Source: Tuctoria greenei (Eukaryota; Streptophyta; Magnoliopsida; Poales; Poaceae). From it: a stretch of DNA of 64,000 nt. Positions 29,959 through 41,424 of this stretch are shown here, piece by piece; the stretch's first letter is position 1, and every line of letters begins with the position of its first letter. The notes under the pieces are model-generated. The model did no database searches. It saw only the letters and a list, made by a program, of their open reading frames with translations, and was not told the DNA's origin. The DNA lies in NCBI GenBank assembly GCA_036927565.1, contig JAYESD010000011.1, positions 98,121,178-98,185,177 on the forward strand, read 5' to 3'. Position numbers and translations under genes: made by a program.

Positions 29959-31437
29959 AACCTACCCCCTTGAAATGAATCTCGCCTTCGAGATTCGACG
30001 CGGAAGAGAAGAGATTGGGAAATTCCTTCTTGAGATCATCTTCTAGCTCCCATGTTGCCTCTGATTCTGTATGATGCTTCCAATGAACTCTACACCATCT
30101 GATGACCTTGTTCCTTGTGACTCTCTCCTTGGTTTCCAAGATTTTGACCGGTTGCTTGGAATAAGTCAAAACTTTCTCTAATTCCAATTATTCCATTGGC
30201 ACTTGTTCTTCCAGTACTCCCAAGCCCTTCTTGAGCTGGGAAACATGAAACACATCATGGACATCTGAAAGATGAGTTGGCATCTCCAACTTATACGCTA
30301 CTTCTCCTCCTTTGTCCACAATCTTGAATGGTCCAATATAATGAGGTGCTAGCTTACCTCTTATGTCAAACCTCTTATGACCTCTCATAGGTGACACCTT
30401 GAGGTAAACAAAGTATCCTATTTCAAAGGATAATTTCCTTCTCCTATTATCCACATAACCTTTTTGTCTTGATTGGGAAGCCCTCAAATTTTCATGAATA
30501 ACCTGGACTTGCTTTTCAGCTTCTTACAACACATCGGGTCCAAATACTTGATTCTCCCCTGTCTCACTCTGGAACAAGGGCGTCCTACACCTCCTTTCAT
30601 ATAGTTCCTCATTTGGTGACATCTTCAAACTTGCTTGGTAATTGTTGTATGAGAATTCTGCATATGGCGAGCTTTTATCCCAACTTTTCCCATGCTTCAA
30701 AGAACAAGCTCTTAACATATCCTCTAAAATCTGATTGGACCTCTCAGTCTGTCCATCCGTTTGAGGGTGATATGATGAACTAAAATTTAACCTTGTCCCC
30801 AATGCTTCATGCCATTTCTGCCAAAATCTGGAGGTAAATTGAGAACCTCTATTCAAGACTATCTTCTTTGGGACTCCGTGTCGACACACAATGTGCTCCA
30901 TATACAATTCTACTAGCTTCGCGGTGGTATAGGTAGTCTTGACATGAACAAAATGAGCTGATTTAGTCAATCGATCCACAATTACCCAAATTCAATCATA
31001 TCCGGACTGGGTACGCGGTAAACCGACTATAAAGTCCATACCAATTTCTTCCCACTTCCATTTCGGAATCTTTAATGGCTGCAATAATCTCGCGAGCCTT
31101 TGATGTTCCGCCTTAACTTGTTGGCACACATCACATAAGGCTACATATTCAGCTATGTCCTTCTTCATGCTAGCCCACCAATAGCATGTCTTCAAGTCTT
31201 TGTACATCTTGGTACAACCGGGATGAATCGAGTACGGCGAGTCATGTGCCTCTTTTAATATTGTCTCCCGAATATGCTTCACATTGGGCACGACAATCCT
31301 CTTACCAAGCCACATAGTACCATGTTCATCCTCATCAAACCTGAATTCTCTCCCCTCTTGGGTCCTTTCCTTGATTTCTTAAATTTCTCATCCTTTGTTT
31401 GACCCTCTCTATTTTCTTGCTCCAAAGTCGGATTTAA
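29954..31437 (-). pseudogene. Integrase and chromodomain of element D
   Basis: In minus-strand order: the HHCC domain at 31100-31260 (HPGCTKMYKDLKTCYWW, CDVCQQVKAEHQR); the core at 30524-30979 with GMDFIVGLPRTQSGYD, DRLTKSAHFVHV and YHPQTDGQTERSN; the C-terminal domain at 30188-30487 (RGHKRFDIRGKLAPHYIGPF, VFHVSQLKK); and a chromodomain at 29960-30150 (IRWCRVHWKHHTESEATWE). The second catalytic Asp is lost: SDRG has become LNRG (codon at 30851-30853). Stops fall near 30990, 30521 and 30188. The end overlaps the polypurine tract and LTR edge, as in relatives. Confidence 0.9.
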
Positions 31438-31944
31438 CTACATCATCCCCATCTCATTCACAAATATGAGATTCAACCGTTCAAATTGCTTGCATAACTC
31501 GGATGATAATTCTCGAACTGCGAGTTGATGACTTACTCCTTTCCTACTCAATGCGTCGGCCACAGCATTAGCCTTCCCTGGATGATAATTGATTCCCAAA
31601 TCGTAATCCTTGATGAGCTCCAACCATCTTTGTTGCCTCAAATTCAGATCCGTTTGTGTGAAAATATACTTAAGACTCTTATGATCCGTATAAATTTCAC
31701 ACCTATGTCCAAGGATATAGTGTCTCCAAATCTTCAATGCGTGTACTATGGCTGCAAGTTCCAAATCATGTGTCGGGTAATTTTGCTCATGTTTCTTCAA
31801 TTGCCTCGATGCATATGCAACTGCTTGACCCTCTTGCATCAGCACACATACAAGTCCTTGTCTCGATGCGTCACAATATTTGTCAAAACTCTTGCTTACA
31901 TCCGGCAATACCAAAACTGGGGTTGTGGTTAACCTCTTCTTCAA
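31438..31944 (-). pseudogene. RNase H of element D
   Basis: One open stretch of 168 codons: KSFDKYCDASRQGLVCVLMQ, AYASRQLKKHEQNYPTHDLELA, RCEIYTDHKSLKYIFTQ and YHPGKANAVADALSRK, the standard chromovirus RNase H with its catalytic Asp residues. It is closed by TAG at 31438 where relatives have Glu (compare MELNPTLEQE in H). Confidence 0.9.
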
Positions 31945-32825
31945 CTCCTCAAAACTGTTTTGACAAGCTTCAGTCTATTGGAATGCCTTCCCTTTCATTA
32001 GCAACTCCGTCATTGGCTTGGCTATCTTGGAAAAGTCCTTGATGAATCTATGGTAGTATCCATCCATTCCAAGAAAACTCCTTATTTCATTGACATTTTG
32101 CAGCGGCTCCCATTTTAACACGTCTCTAACCTTTCCGGGGTCGACCGATACTCCTCCTCCTTAGATGATATGACCCAAAAATGACACCTCTCTCAACCAA
32201 AACTGACACTTGTTGAACTTGGCATACAATTGATGCTCCCTCAATTTTTGCAACGTAAGCCTCAAATGTCCCTCATGTTACTTCTCATCCTTCAAGTAGA
32301 TCATATTGTCATCAATAAACACCACAACAAACTTATCCAAGTACTCCATAAAGACCTTATTCATGAGGTACATAAAGTACGCAGGTGCATTGGTCAATCC
32401 AAAGGACATCACGGTGTACTCATAAGATCCATATCGTGTCCTAAAAGGTGTCTTGGGTATGTTTGATGGTCTAATCTTCATCTGAAAGTATCTCGACCTC
32501 AAATCAATCTTGGATAAAACACATGCACCCTTAATCTGATCAAACAAGTCCTCCATACGTGGCAAGGTGTACTTATTCTTAATGGTTACCTCATTGAGAG
32601 CTCGGTAATGTACACACATCCTTTGCGACCCATCCTTCTTGTCCACAAATAGCATGGGCGCTCCTTAAGGTGGAGAATTGGGGCAGATAAAACCTTTCTC
32701 TAGTTGCTCTTGAATTTGCTTCTTGAGCTCCGCTAATTCCATAGGAGGCATCCTATATAGCCTCTTAGCTATAGGTGCAGTTCCTGGTATTAAATCAATA
32801 ACAAACTAAATGTCTCGATCGGGTG
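31945..32825 (-). pseudogene. Reverse transcriptase of element D
   Basis: The best-kept segment, 32278-32655, has MCVHYRALNEVTIKNKYTLPR, LSKIDLRSRYFQMKI and an intact FIDD box (VVVFIDDNMIYL, near 32310). Flanking parts are recognisable but broken: a TAA at 32278, a TAG near 32163, TAG where Trp is expected at 31978, and a frame change near 32660-32810. Confidence 0.88.
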
Positions 32826-34510
32826 TCATACTGGCAACTCATCCGGAAAAACATCCAAAAATTCACACACCATCGGAATCTCCTCAATTGCGGCACCGTC
32901 CATATGATTTAGCTCCAATTGCTTTGGTGCGTGTTGAGATGCTTCAAACTCTACGGTGATCCCTTCCTCATTGGTCAACTTCACCATTTTTGTGGCACAC
33001 TCAATAACTCCATTGTGCTTCCTCAACCAGTCCATACCAAGTATAATGTCCAATCCTTGAGAATCCAAGACGATGAGGTTGGAGGAGAAGTCAGCCCCCT
33101 TATTCTAAGGCTTACTTTTGGACATACTATATTTGTCCTCATCTCTCCTCCAGGAGACTTAACCAATAGAGTAAACTTCATATGAGAGATAGACAAACTA
33201 TACTTGGCAACATATTTTGATGCAATGAATTAATGTGATGCTCCAGAATCAAATAACATAGTCGCCGGGTTGGAGTTTGCGAGAAACATACAAATGAACA
33301 CGTCATCCGCTTGTTGAGCATCCTCTGTAGAGACATGGTTCACATTGCCACGAGCAAAATTCTGCTGTCCACGATTCCCTTGTGGCGCTATTCCATTAGG
33401 TCTGGGGTTTTGCCTCGGCGCATTGCTTCCTTGACCAAGGCCTGACTTAAGACATTGATGTGCAAAGTGTCCAGCTTCTCCACAAGTATAGCACTTCTTT
33501 ACTCCACCGGGATTATTAGGGCGAGCTTGGTTCTGAACATTTGCACTAGGAAAAGTAGCACGAGGTGCAAAAGGCATTGGAGGCCTAGGTGCTTGCATAA
33601 CAGGGCGCTGCTGGACAAACTGAGTTGGGCGCGGTGCATAACCAGGGTGCTATATAGGAGTAGAGGAGCTGTAATATGGCGCATTAGGAGGCGCAAAGCG
33701 AGGGCGCACATTACTTCCTTGTTGTTGTCCTTGATATGGCGCTTTCCTCTTGTTATCTTGCTCCATCTCATGGACCTTATTCTTCACCACAATTGCTTTG
33801 TCCACAAGCTTTTGGAAGTTGGAATAATCACAATTGAGCAATTGCACTTGGATTTTATTGTTAAGGCCCCTCATAAACAAGTATTGCTTTTGGCTGTCCC
33901 GACTAACATCTCCAGGGGCATACCTTGAAAGTTGAGTGAATTTGTTGAGGTATTCACCCACCCTCGACCTTCCATGCCCCAAGTTCTCAAATTCTTGCCT
34001 CTTCAAAATCATAAAACCTTCCTGCACATAATGAGAAAGGAAGCTCTCTTTGAATTCGGCTCAAGTAATCCTGTTTTGGTTCTCCCGAGCATTGCATAAA
34101 GAATCCCACCAACCCGCAGCTGCTCCAACCAGTTGATGAGGAGCAAAAAGCACTTTCTCCCGGTCACTGCATTGGACAATAGCAAGCTTCTTCTCCACGG
34201 ACTTGAGCCAATCATTAGCATCCATAGGGTTAGCGGCTTGAGCAAAGGTTGGCGGTTTAGTCCTCATAAACTCTCCCAACCGGTTATGAGGTGGGGGTGG
34301 CGGTGGAGGCAAATGGGGCTAATTGTTGATGTTGCCAGCCTGCAGCTGTCCCATTGTCTGTATCATGGTCTGCATGAGATGGTTCTGCATCGCCAAGAGC
34401 TACCGAATGTTGATAGCTCCATGAGCAGGTCCTTGTCCATGGTTGTTCTGAGGTGCTCCATGGTTCTCCTCCTCATCATTAGCATCCCTCTGGTTGCGAG
34501 TCCTCACCAT
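32826..34510 (-). pseudogene. Gag and protease of element D
   Basis: Start is ATG at 34510 (MVRTRNQRDANDEEEN). Gag capsid words are at 34060-34310 (FMRTKPPTFAQAANPMDANDWL, AAGWWDSL) and 33650-34027 (GEYLNKFTQLSRYAPGDV). The zinc knuckle CYTCGEAGHFAHQC is at about 33440-33490. The protease active site FDSGASH is intact near 33235, but TAA follows at once. GLDIILGMDWL marks the protease end. Stops at about 34400, 34321, 34061 and 33650 correspond to Gln or Trp codons in H and fit CAG to TAG or TGG to TGA changes. Confidence 0.9.
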
Positions 34511-34756
34511 CTGAAGAAAATTAATAGGTAAGGATTAGAAAATGTCCCCACCTATATGCATCAAGAGTATCAAACTAAACAACTAACTAGACTATTTGGA
34601 CATGGAAGTGCTAAAGCATCACAAAATCCCCTATTAAGCACACAAGCAAACAATATATAGCAAACAACACACCAAACAAAAGCACATCGACTCCTGAGTG
34701 CTCCTATGTGCTCTAAAGTGTCCATTCTATCTAGGCTGCATCCTACCGTCAACCTG

Positions 34757-34770
34757 TGGCTCTAATACCA
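34757..34770 (-). other. Primer-binding site of element D (initiator tRNA-Met)
   Basis: The reverse complement is TGGTATTAGAGCCA, one base from the usual TGGTATCAGAGC. It lies three bases from the LTR end at 34774. Confidence 0.85.
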
Positions 34771-34773
34771 ATT

Positions 34774-35101
34774 TGTGACACCCGGTTCTGAAAATGAACC
34801 AAGTGAACGCATATGTGTGCCCAGGACGTTCAACACACATACACGAGTGCAATCACAAAATGATATACAGGAAATTACCATAGAACAAGATTTATTAACA
34901 AATTTTATTACACAATGAATAACATCCTCAGATACAAGCTCTAATAAATATTAATGACAAGCTCAACTAATGCAGCAGAAATAACTAAAAATGCAACTAT
35001 GCAGCTAAGCAAAAGGTATAGCGCAGCTCCATGGAACACCACAGGCAAAGCTGACGGCAGGCACGGCCTAGAACTACGCATTATTAACATAATACTCCCA
35101 A
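34774..35101 (-). repeat. 5' LTR of element D, end next to the primer-binding site
   Basis: Starts tgtgacacccggttctg and matches 14105-14430 of the other LTR closely. It stops at 35101 where CACTA element E begins. Confidence 0.9.
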
Positions 35102-35545
35102 CACTACAGGAAACCCGACGATTTGCGATGGCCAGGGCCGTCGCAAATAAGCCAAATGCCGTCGCAAATAAGTCGTTGCAATTAAGCTTAATTGCGACGG
35201 CTCGCAGCGGCCGTCGCAAGTTATTGCCAGAGGCTGGTGGGCCCTGCAACAATATTTGAGACGGCCCGGCCGTCGCAATTAAAGCTTATTTGCGACGGCC
35301 TGGCCGTCGCAAATAAGTGCCGCTATTTGCAACGGCCGGGCCGTCACAAATAAGTTCAGCAGGCAGGGCCCATGTGTCCTCCTTCGGGACCCACGCTGCT
35401 ATTTCTGACGGCCAGGCCGTCGCAATTAATGCTTATTTGCGACAGCCGGGCCGTCGCAAATAGCAGTGGCTTAATTGCGATGGACTGGAACCTTATTTGC
35501 GACGGTACTATATAAAAAGCCATCGCAAATAAGGTTTTTTATTTT
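35102..35545. repeat. Subterminal inverted and direct repeats of CACTA element E
   Basis: The words atttgcgacggc and gccgtcgcaaat alternate in both orientations about a dozen times in 440 bp, for example around 35287-35313 and 35410-35465. Pairs form long potential hairpins. In the En/Spm system such subterminal motifs bind the transposon's DNA-binding protein; that role is inferred here. Confidence 0.8.
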
Positions 35546-35699
35546 TTTAAAAAAAATAGAAAATACTACCCTGCTTAATAACCAAAATCACAGAATAGAA
35601 ACAATATATCACACACTATAAAACACACAAACATCATCACAATCACAAACTAATAAGTGCCGATACATCTCATATCGTCATCAACAAAGCAAATAAGGG

Positions 35700-36640
35700 C
35701 TCACCCGCCCATCTGACCTCCGTAGCCACCTCCGGAGCCACCTCCGAAGTCGAAGTCGTCGTTGCGCCTCATTCCAGGTGGCGGTAGTGACGACGACGTC
35801 ATTTGTGCAGATGTCGCGGATCCTTGCAATTAATGAAACTTAGAGTTAGAATATAAATGCATCAACATCTCTCTCCCTCCCTTCCTCTCCCTCTATCTTC
35901 ATCTAGATCCCCCTCTCTTCCTCTTTTTTTCATTTCTCTCTTTCTCCCTCCCTCTATCTTTGTCTCTCACTCTATCTCTCTATTGCTATCTTTTCCCTCT
36001 ATCTTCCTCTCTCTATCTCCATCTACATCTCCTTCCCTCTATGTCCATCTACATCTTCCTCTCTCTCTTCATTCCCCTCCTACTCTATCTAACTATCTTT
36101 CACTCTTTCTTTTTTCTCTCTCTTTCTTCTATCTCTCTCTTTCTTCTACATCAATCATTTTCTTCTATCTAACTATCTCCCTCTTTCTTCTATTTCAATC
36201 TTTTTACGCTGGAGAAGAAGGATTACATTGAAAATTATCTGACCCGTAGAAGAAGGATCGCCTGGAAGGACCGGTGGTAGTACCGGTAGCTGGATCCCCA
36301 GACCTTATGCTCGAGCCATAGCTTGTCATTGTAAACATTAAATGCTATCTATTAGTAAGTCATTTATGCTGAATTAATGAGAACTTTAGTTTTTATTTTG
36401 TTACCTCCATTGCTTCCCGCATCTGCGCCAACGCTGCTGCCTGGGTTTGGATCGTGGCCTCCATCGCGATTCTTTGGCGTTTCGACTCCTCCTATCACCT
36501 GAAGAGGGACTGTATCTCAATGTCCCTCTGCGAGGTGCGACGACTAGTCGTGCCCAACGAAGAAGCCTGCGTGGAGCTGCCTCTCGCAGGTCTCCCCGCC
36601 CTCGAGTCGACAACTCCGTCGAATATGGCGAGCCTTGATG
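35700..36640 (-). pseudogene. 3' exons of a CACTA (En/Spm) transposase-type gene in element E
   Basis: Reading leftward from 36640 a frame carries RPARGSSTQASSLGTTSRRTSQ and then ATIQTQAAALAQMREAMEVT, a coiled segment followed by GTAACAAA, a possible donor at about 36402. A second short exon at about 36330-36190 reads MTSYGSSIRSGDPATGTTTG. The last piece at 35830-35703 ends in Gly-rich GGGSGGGYGGQMGG and a stop. This resembles the C-terminal tails of plant Ptta/En/Spm transposase proteins. Two stops (near 36500) interrupt the first exon. Exon limits are approximate. Confidence 0.5.
35858..36200 (+). repeat. Polypyrimidine tract, CT-rich low complexity
   Basis: About 340 bp of ctctctccctcc and ctctttcttctatct runs, almost free of purines in stretches. 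It falls between exons of the CACTA gene, so it is purine-rich intron sequence on that gene's strand. Confidence 0.85.
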
Positions 36641-37788
36641 AGATCATGCATATTATTATTGCACCTACAAACATGACACAATGTTTATTTGTTTGGGATC
36701 CTGGCTCAAGTGAATGTGCACTCTTATTTGATGGACAAGATCAAGATGGCGCACTATGTCGTCCACCACCTTGGCCTCCTCCATTCATGCATACAAGAAG
36801 ATTTGATGGTGTTGCACATTTGGACCAACACATGAGAGGAGATGAACTTGAGTCGAGGAAAACTCCAATTCAAGAAGGGGAGGATGATGATGACATCACT
36901 TCTATGGATACAAACAACACTCCATTGAATATACAAGATGTAATCAATAGAGTTCATACACAACAATTAATTTTAGAGGTGAGCTCATTCTTATATGTTT
37001 CCTTATATGTTTTTGAGCATAGATTGCTACCTAATGATTTAATTATGATTAGGATCCATAGAGAGGTTCAAAGAGTACTTGGAGGAACTATTAGGGACGT
37101 GGAAGACCAGAGAATTCATTCAAAGAAGATGGAAATCGAACCAAACTCAAAATTGTATCCAACTCGGAGTCCAGGAGCAGTATGCACTAAAACGGACGCC
37201 CAGGACGCATACAAACTTCGTTTTGTACGTTCCACATATGCACCCAAAGGGGAGAGGATAACCTTTCCAATGGCGCTGGTCTCATATATAAATTCCTTCG
37301 GAGTTATCAGGAATTGTCGAAACAATATCGAGTACAAAATCTGTCGGGGTGCTGCGCCACCGTATTGGGCCATTGAGCCTTGTATCAAGTCTAAGTCCAT
37401 TATTTCCGTGCCTTAGGGTTAGGTCACGACCCTAACGCCCCCTTGTACGTCCTCCCACCTATATATACTCTATGGTAGCTGCCATAGACAATTGGGTTTT
37501 GCTTAGATCAATAATATCGCCGTTCTACGGTTTGTGAATCCCCAACTTCGCGATTTCATATCGTGTCTTTTACGTTCTTGATTGTGTTCTCGGTTGCACT
37601 TGTAGGGATTAGCCTTCTTGGCGAGGTCAATCGTGTGCAGCAAGGTTGATAACCAACGGAGCGGCGGTGTAGTGATTGCAGGGGTTGTTCGTGTTCTACT
37701 CGGGAGCCTCGGATCATCAACATCGAGATCTCCACATCAATCGACGTATCTATTACCTTTCGGAAGATCGGGCCTAAACTACCTATCA
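36636..37788 (+). repeat. 5' LTR of element F
   Basis: Starts tgatgagatcatgc and ends ctacctatca. A TATA box is at 37460-37468. The long ORF crossing it (from 36454) is an accident: it starts in CACTA sequence and the same frame is broken in the right LTR. Confidence 0.85.
37460..37468 (+). promoter_or_regulatory. TATA box of element F LTR
   Basis: tatatatac in cacctatatatactctatgg; the same word is at 41112-41120 in the right LTR. Confidence 0.7.
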
Positions 37789-38993
37789 ATTGGTATCATA
37801 TTTCCAGGTTTCCCGTTAGGTAATTCATCTATCCATTACATTAGTTTTATTTTTCATACGTAGAGTCCGCAAAAAAGCCACAAAAAACTTTGCAGTTTAA
37901 TAGATCTGTTCATTACTTTGTCCAAACCACCATTGAGCCTTTGCAACTTTCGTTTTCAGTTTAGTTTTGTTGAGTTTGTGTCCGTTGTTGAGTCATATTT
38001 CTGGTTTAGAAAGTGTTTTTGGTCTTAGTTTGAGTTTTGCATTGTGTGATTCATCCTTTTGAATCACGTCATCACGTCCAGATTAGATTCACCTCTGTCC
38101 AGTTCGGTATTTTGATCATATCTCGCTCATACGAACTTTTATATTGGTGTTCTTGTACTTTCTGGAAATATTAAGAAGTTATCTATGACTTTCGTATTCA
38201 TCATTTTCCTAGAAAATATAGTTATCGATATCGAAATTGCATTAGATCGGAATCTGTTATTGACCTAGAAATTCTGAACACTCTGTATTTCTGGGGCAAT
38301 ATCTCCTATTTTTATTTTCCAAAATAGGTCTTCCATATATTGAGATTAAAGAGGAGAGATATATATACAATCTTGCTGTTGTTAGTTTTTCTATTTGGAG
38401 CCTCTAAGTACGCCTATATGTCCTTGGAAGATTGAGCAGAAAATCTGCGACAAGCACACAAGATATCTTTGATTACTTTTTATTGTGTTCTTCGTTTGCA
38501 GCACATTCTGAGAAAAGGAAGAAAAAAAGAAAAAGGCAAGTGCAAAACAAGATACAAAAGCCGCACAAAAAAAGAGGAGAAAAAAACAAAACAAAAAACA
38601 GAAGTGCTTGCATCCTTTGTGTCATCTAGTTTTATCTCATGTCTTGCTTGCTTGAACTACTAGGAACACATTTAGGCCAGCAACTTTGACAAGTACTTTG
38701 GACACTTATTCAACTTTACTATATGATTTATTTGTTGCTAATCCTTGCTACATATAAAGTGTCATCCAAGCTACACTTTACTCTTGAGCAGAATCGATAC
38801 ACCATTGCAATCATCCCACGCTTCATTGGTTTCTTTATACCGGCCACCGTTTGCCACCTGTAGTGTCGGTAAGAACACTTGTAAGAGCGTGGTAAGACGC
38901 TTGAGAGTGTGTGATTCCACTTCCACTTTGCCATTAACCTTTGTAGTTGATAGGGATAACATATTTTTTGTTGTCTTCTGTTTGCTACTAACA
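37789..38993 (+). other. Primer-binding site and long leader of element F
   Basis: The primer-binding site tggtatcatatttcc starts at 37791, two bases after the LTR; its first eight bases match initiator tRNA-Met. About 1.2 kb of A/T-rich leader follows with no supported gene. A purine run (ggaagaaaaaaagaaaaagg) is near 38518. Confidence 0.7.
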
Positions 38994-40328
38994 ATGTTAG
39001 GTAAAAGCAAGAATCATGCATTATATGCTGAGATGATGGACATGATGAAGACGGCGATGGAGTTGCTCACTAAAAATCAAAAATCAACCAAGGTTTCACA
39101 TGACATTCAGACTACCTTTACAACACCTTCCATAAGAAGTAATTACATTCTCCCATCTCTTCCTTGTTATGATTGTTTTGGTTATGATGAATATATTACT
39201 TGGGAAATAGAGGTGGATAAATTTTTTGGACAATGTCATATGTGTGAGAGGAGAAAGATTAGAAATGTTGCATGTGCATTAGTAGATTGTGCATTAACTT
39301 GGTGGAACAATTTAAATGAATTAGAAAAACCTCGAACATGGAAAGAAACGAAAATTCTTATGCGAGAAACTTTTGCTAATGTATCTATGTGCAAAGAAGA
39401 AATTCAGCAATTTGAGAAGAAATTTCTTGTTGTACCTCCTTTTGTGTCTAACATTTTGCAGGACAATATAGAAAATAATATAGATGATGCAAAAGAGAAT
39501 GAGGCTTTCGACAACACTTGTGAAATTTTAGATGGATCAACTCATAATGCACTCAAAATCACTGCTGAAAATGGTAAGGCAAAACATTCTACAAATACAG
39601 AAGGTGAGATGTTTTTGGATGTTCTGAATTTTTCCACCAATCATGCTATTTTCGAGGAGCAACTATTAGAATCGTTTATTTATACACCATTATCACATGT
39701 TGATTTTCCTGCTGATCGTTGCCCTAAGAAAGAGTTGTGTGCTGATAACTCTATTATACCTATGCAAAAACAAGTTAATGTACAAGATGATTGTGTTTTG
39801 GATTCACCTACTTGTGCTGAAATTCGTAATTTGATCACCGCTACTGCTGAAAATGATGAGCTGAAATTTTTGTCTTCTCTAAATACTTTGGGTTATATTG
39901 AATTTGACACTCTTTGTGATCTAAATATTGTAGAGAGGAGAATATTTTCACAATCTGAATTTCCTTTATTAAGTAGAAATATTTTTCTTGCTATAGGCAA
40001 CTATGAAGATAGTGGTGAATTTATGGTGCATAAAGTTTACATATGTTCAAATGTGCAAGCTCCTTTTGTGCTGCAACAACATGGTGAAATGAATGGATGC
40101 ACTAACACTAATAATGTATTGTCAAGTTTTTCTAGCATTTTTTTATTGCAGCAAGGACAACAAATAAAAAAAAGCATTGTTCGTTGCGGTCGTGCAATAT
40201 GGACAGTGTTCATTCTACCGCCAAAGCAATCCTTTTTCCTAGACATACGAGCAAGCCGAGGACGGCTTGTCATAAAGAAGGGGAGAATGATGAGATCATG
40301 CACATTATTATTGCACCTACAAACATGA
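38994..40328 (+). CDS. Gag-like protein of element F
   Basis: Open for 444 codons from ATG at 38994 (MLGKSKNHALYAEMMDMM). An upstream TTG-started extension is not needed. Residues about 55-150 resemble the retrotransposon gag domain: YDEYITWEIEVDKFFGQC, ALVDCALTWWNNLNELEKPRTW, then a Phe/Glu-rich helix. The remaining 290 residues are Asn/Glu-rich with scattered Cys and are not recognised. No zinc knuckle is visible. The frame runs through the polypurine tract (VIKKGRMM) and 41 bases into the 3' LTR, where it stops. It has no internal stop, unlike most genes here, which suggests it was maintained until fairly recently. A role in particle formation is inferred. Confidence 0.75.
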   Translation: MLGKSKNHALYAEMMDMMKTAMELLTKNQKSTKVSHDIQTTFTTPSIRSNYILPSLPCYDCFGYDEYITWEIEVDKFFGQCHMCERRKIRNVACALVDCALTWWNNLNELEKPRTWKETKILMRETFANVSMCKEEIQQFEKKFLVVPPFVSNILQDNIENNIDDAKENEAFDNTCEILDGSTHNALKITAENGKAKHSTNTEGEMFLDVLNFSTNHAIFEEQLLESFIYTPLSHVDFPADRCPKKELCADNSIIPMQKQVNVQDDCVLDSPTCAEIRNLITATAENDELKFLSSLNTLGYIEFDTLCDLNIVERRIFSQSEFPLLSRNIFLAIGNYEDSGEFMVHKVYICSNVQAPFVLQQHGEMNGCTNTNNVLSSFSSIFLLQQGQQIKKSIVRCGRAIWTVFILPPKQSFFLDIRASRGRLVIKKGRMMRSCTLLLHLQT

Positions 40329-41424
40329 CACAATGTTTATTTGTTTGGGATCCTGGCTCAAGTGAATGTGCACTCTTATTTGATGGACAAGATCAAGATG
40401 GCGCACTATGTCATCCACTACCTTGGCCTCCTCTATTCATGCATACAAGAAGATTTGATGGCGTTGCACATTTGGACCAACACATGAGAGGAGATGAACT
40501 TGAGTCGAGGACGACTCCAATTCAAGAAGGGGAGGATGATGAGGACATCACTTCTATGGATACAAACAACACTCCATTGAATATACAAGATGCAATCAAT
40601 AGAGTTCATACACAACAATTAATTTTAGAGGTGAGCTCGTTCTTATATGTTTCCTTATATGTTTTTGAGCATAGATTGCTACCTAATGATTTAATTGTCA
40701 TTAGAATACATGTAGAGGTTCAAAGAGTACTTGGAGGAAGTATTAGGGACGTGGAAGACTAGAGAATTCGTTCAAAGAAGATGAAAATCGAACCAAACTC
40801 AAAATCGTATCCAACTCGGAGTCCAGGAGCAGTACGCACTAAAACGAAGGCCCAGGACACATACGAACTCTGTTTTGGACGTTCCACATATGCACGCAAA
40901 GGGTAGAGGATAATCATTCCAATGGCGCTGGTCTCATATCAAAATTCCTTCGGAGTCATCGGGAATTGTCGAAACAATATCGAGTACAGAATCTCTCAGG
41001 GTGCTGCGCCATTGTATTGGGCCATTGGGCCTTGTATCAAGTCTAAGTCCATTATTTTCGTGTCTTAGGGTTAGGTCACGACCCTAACACCCCCTTGTAC
41101 ATCCTCCCACCTATATATACTCTATGGTAGCTGCCATAGACAATTGGGTTTTGCTTAGATCAATAATATCGCCGTTCTACGGTTTGTGAAACCCCAACTT
41201 CGCGATTTCATATCGTGTCTTCTACGTTCTTGCTTGTGTTCTCGGTTGCACTTGCAGGGATTAGCCTTCTTGGCGAGGTCAATCGTGTGCAGCACGGTTG
41301 ATAACCAACAGAGCGGTGGTGTAGTGATTGCAGGGGTTGTTCGTGTTCTACTCGAGAGCCTCGGATCATCAACGTCGAGATCTCCACATCAATCGACTTA
41401 TCTATTACCTTTCGGAAGATTAGG
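40288..41424 (+). repeat. 3' LTR of element F, truncated
   Basis: Matches 36636-37772 base for base in register with scattered substitutions. After cggaagat at 41413-41420 the similarity ends. The next 16 bases are filler before D's LTR resumes. Confidence 0.85.

Larger units (their letters stand above)
35102..36635 (-). mobile_element. CACTA element E, truncated
   Basis: The terminus CACTACAGGAAACC starts at 35102 after caa (the expected 3-bp duplication). Hairpin-rich subterminal repeats follow to about 35545, then the tail of a minus-strand transposase gene (35700-36640). The rest is replaced by LTR element F, and the opposite CACTA end is absent: after F the sequence is D's LTR again from 41441. 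A deletion therefore removed the other half of E together with about 1.1 kb of D's LTR. Confidence 0.75.
36636..41424 (+). mobile_element. Element F: gag-only LTR retrotransposon
   Basis: Two LTRs of about 1.15 kb (36636-37788 and 40288-41424) stay in perfect register with an offset of 3652 bp. A tRNA-Met primer-binding site follows the first and a polypurine tract (gaaggggagaa) precedes the second. The only long ORF between them, 38994-40328, has a gag-like domain but no protease, reverse transcriptase or integrase is found, so it must depend on another element. It inserted into CACTA element E. The right LTR is truncated at about 41424 by the deletion that also removed the rest of E. Confidence 0.85.

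Noticed and set aside
35857..36231. ORF encoding Ser/Leu/Pro-rich sequence
   Set aside because: Translation of a polypyrimidine tract with no real coding signal.
36454..37416. 320-codon plus-strand ORF
   Set aside because: It starts in CACTA sequence and runs across the 5' LTR of F. The same frame is stopped in the other LTR, and no domain is present.
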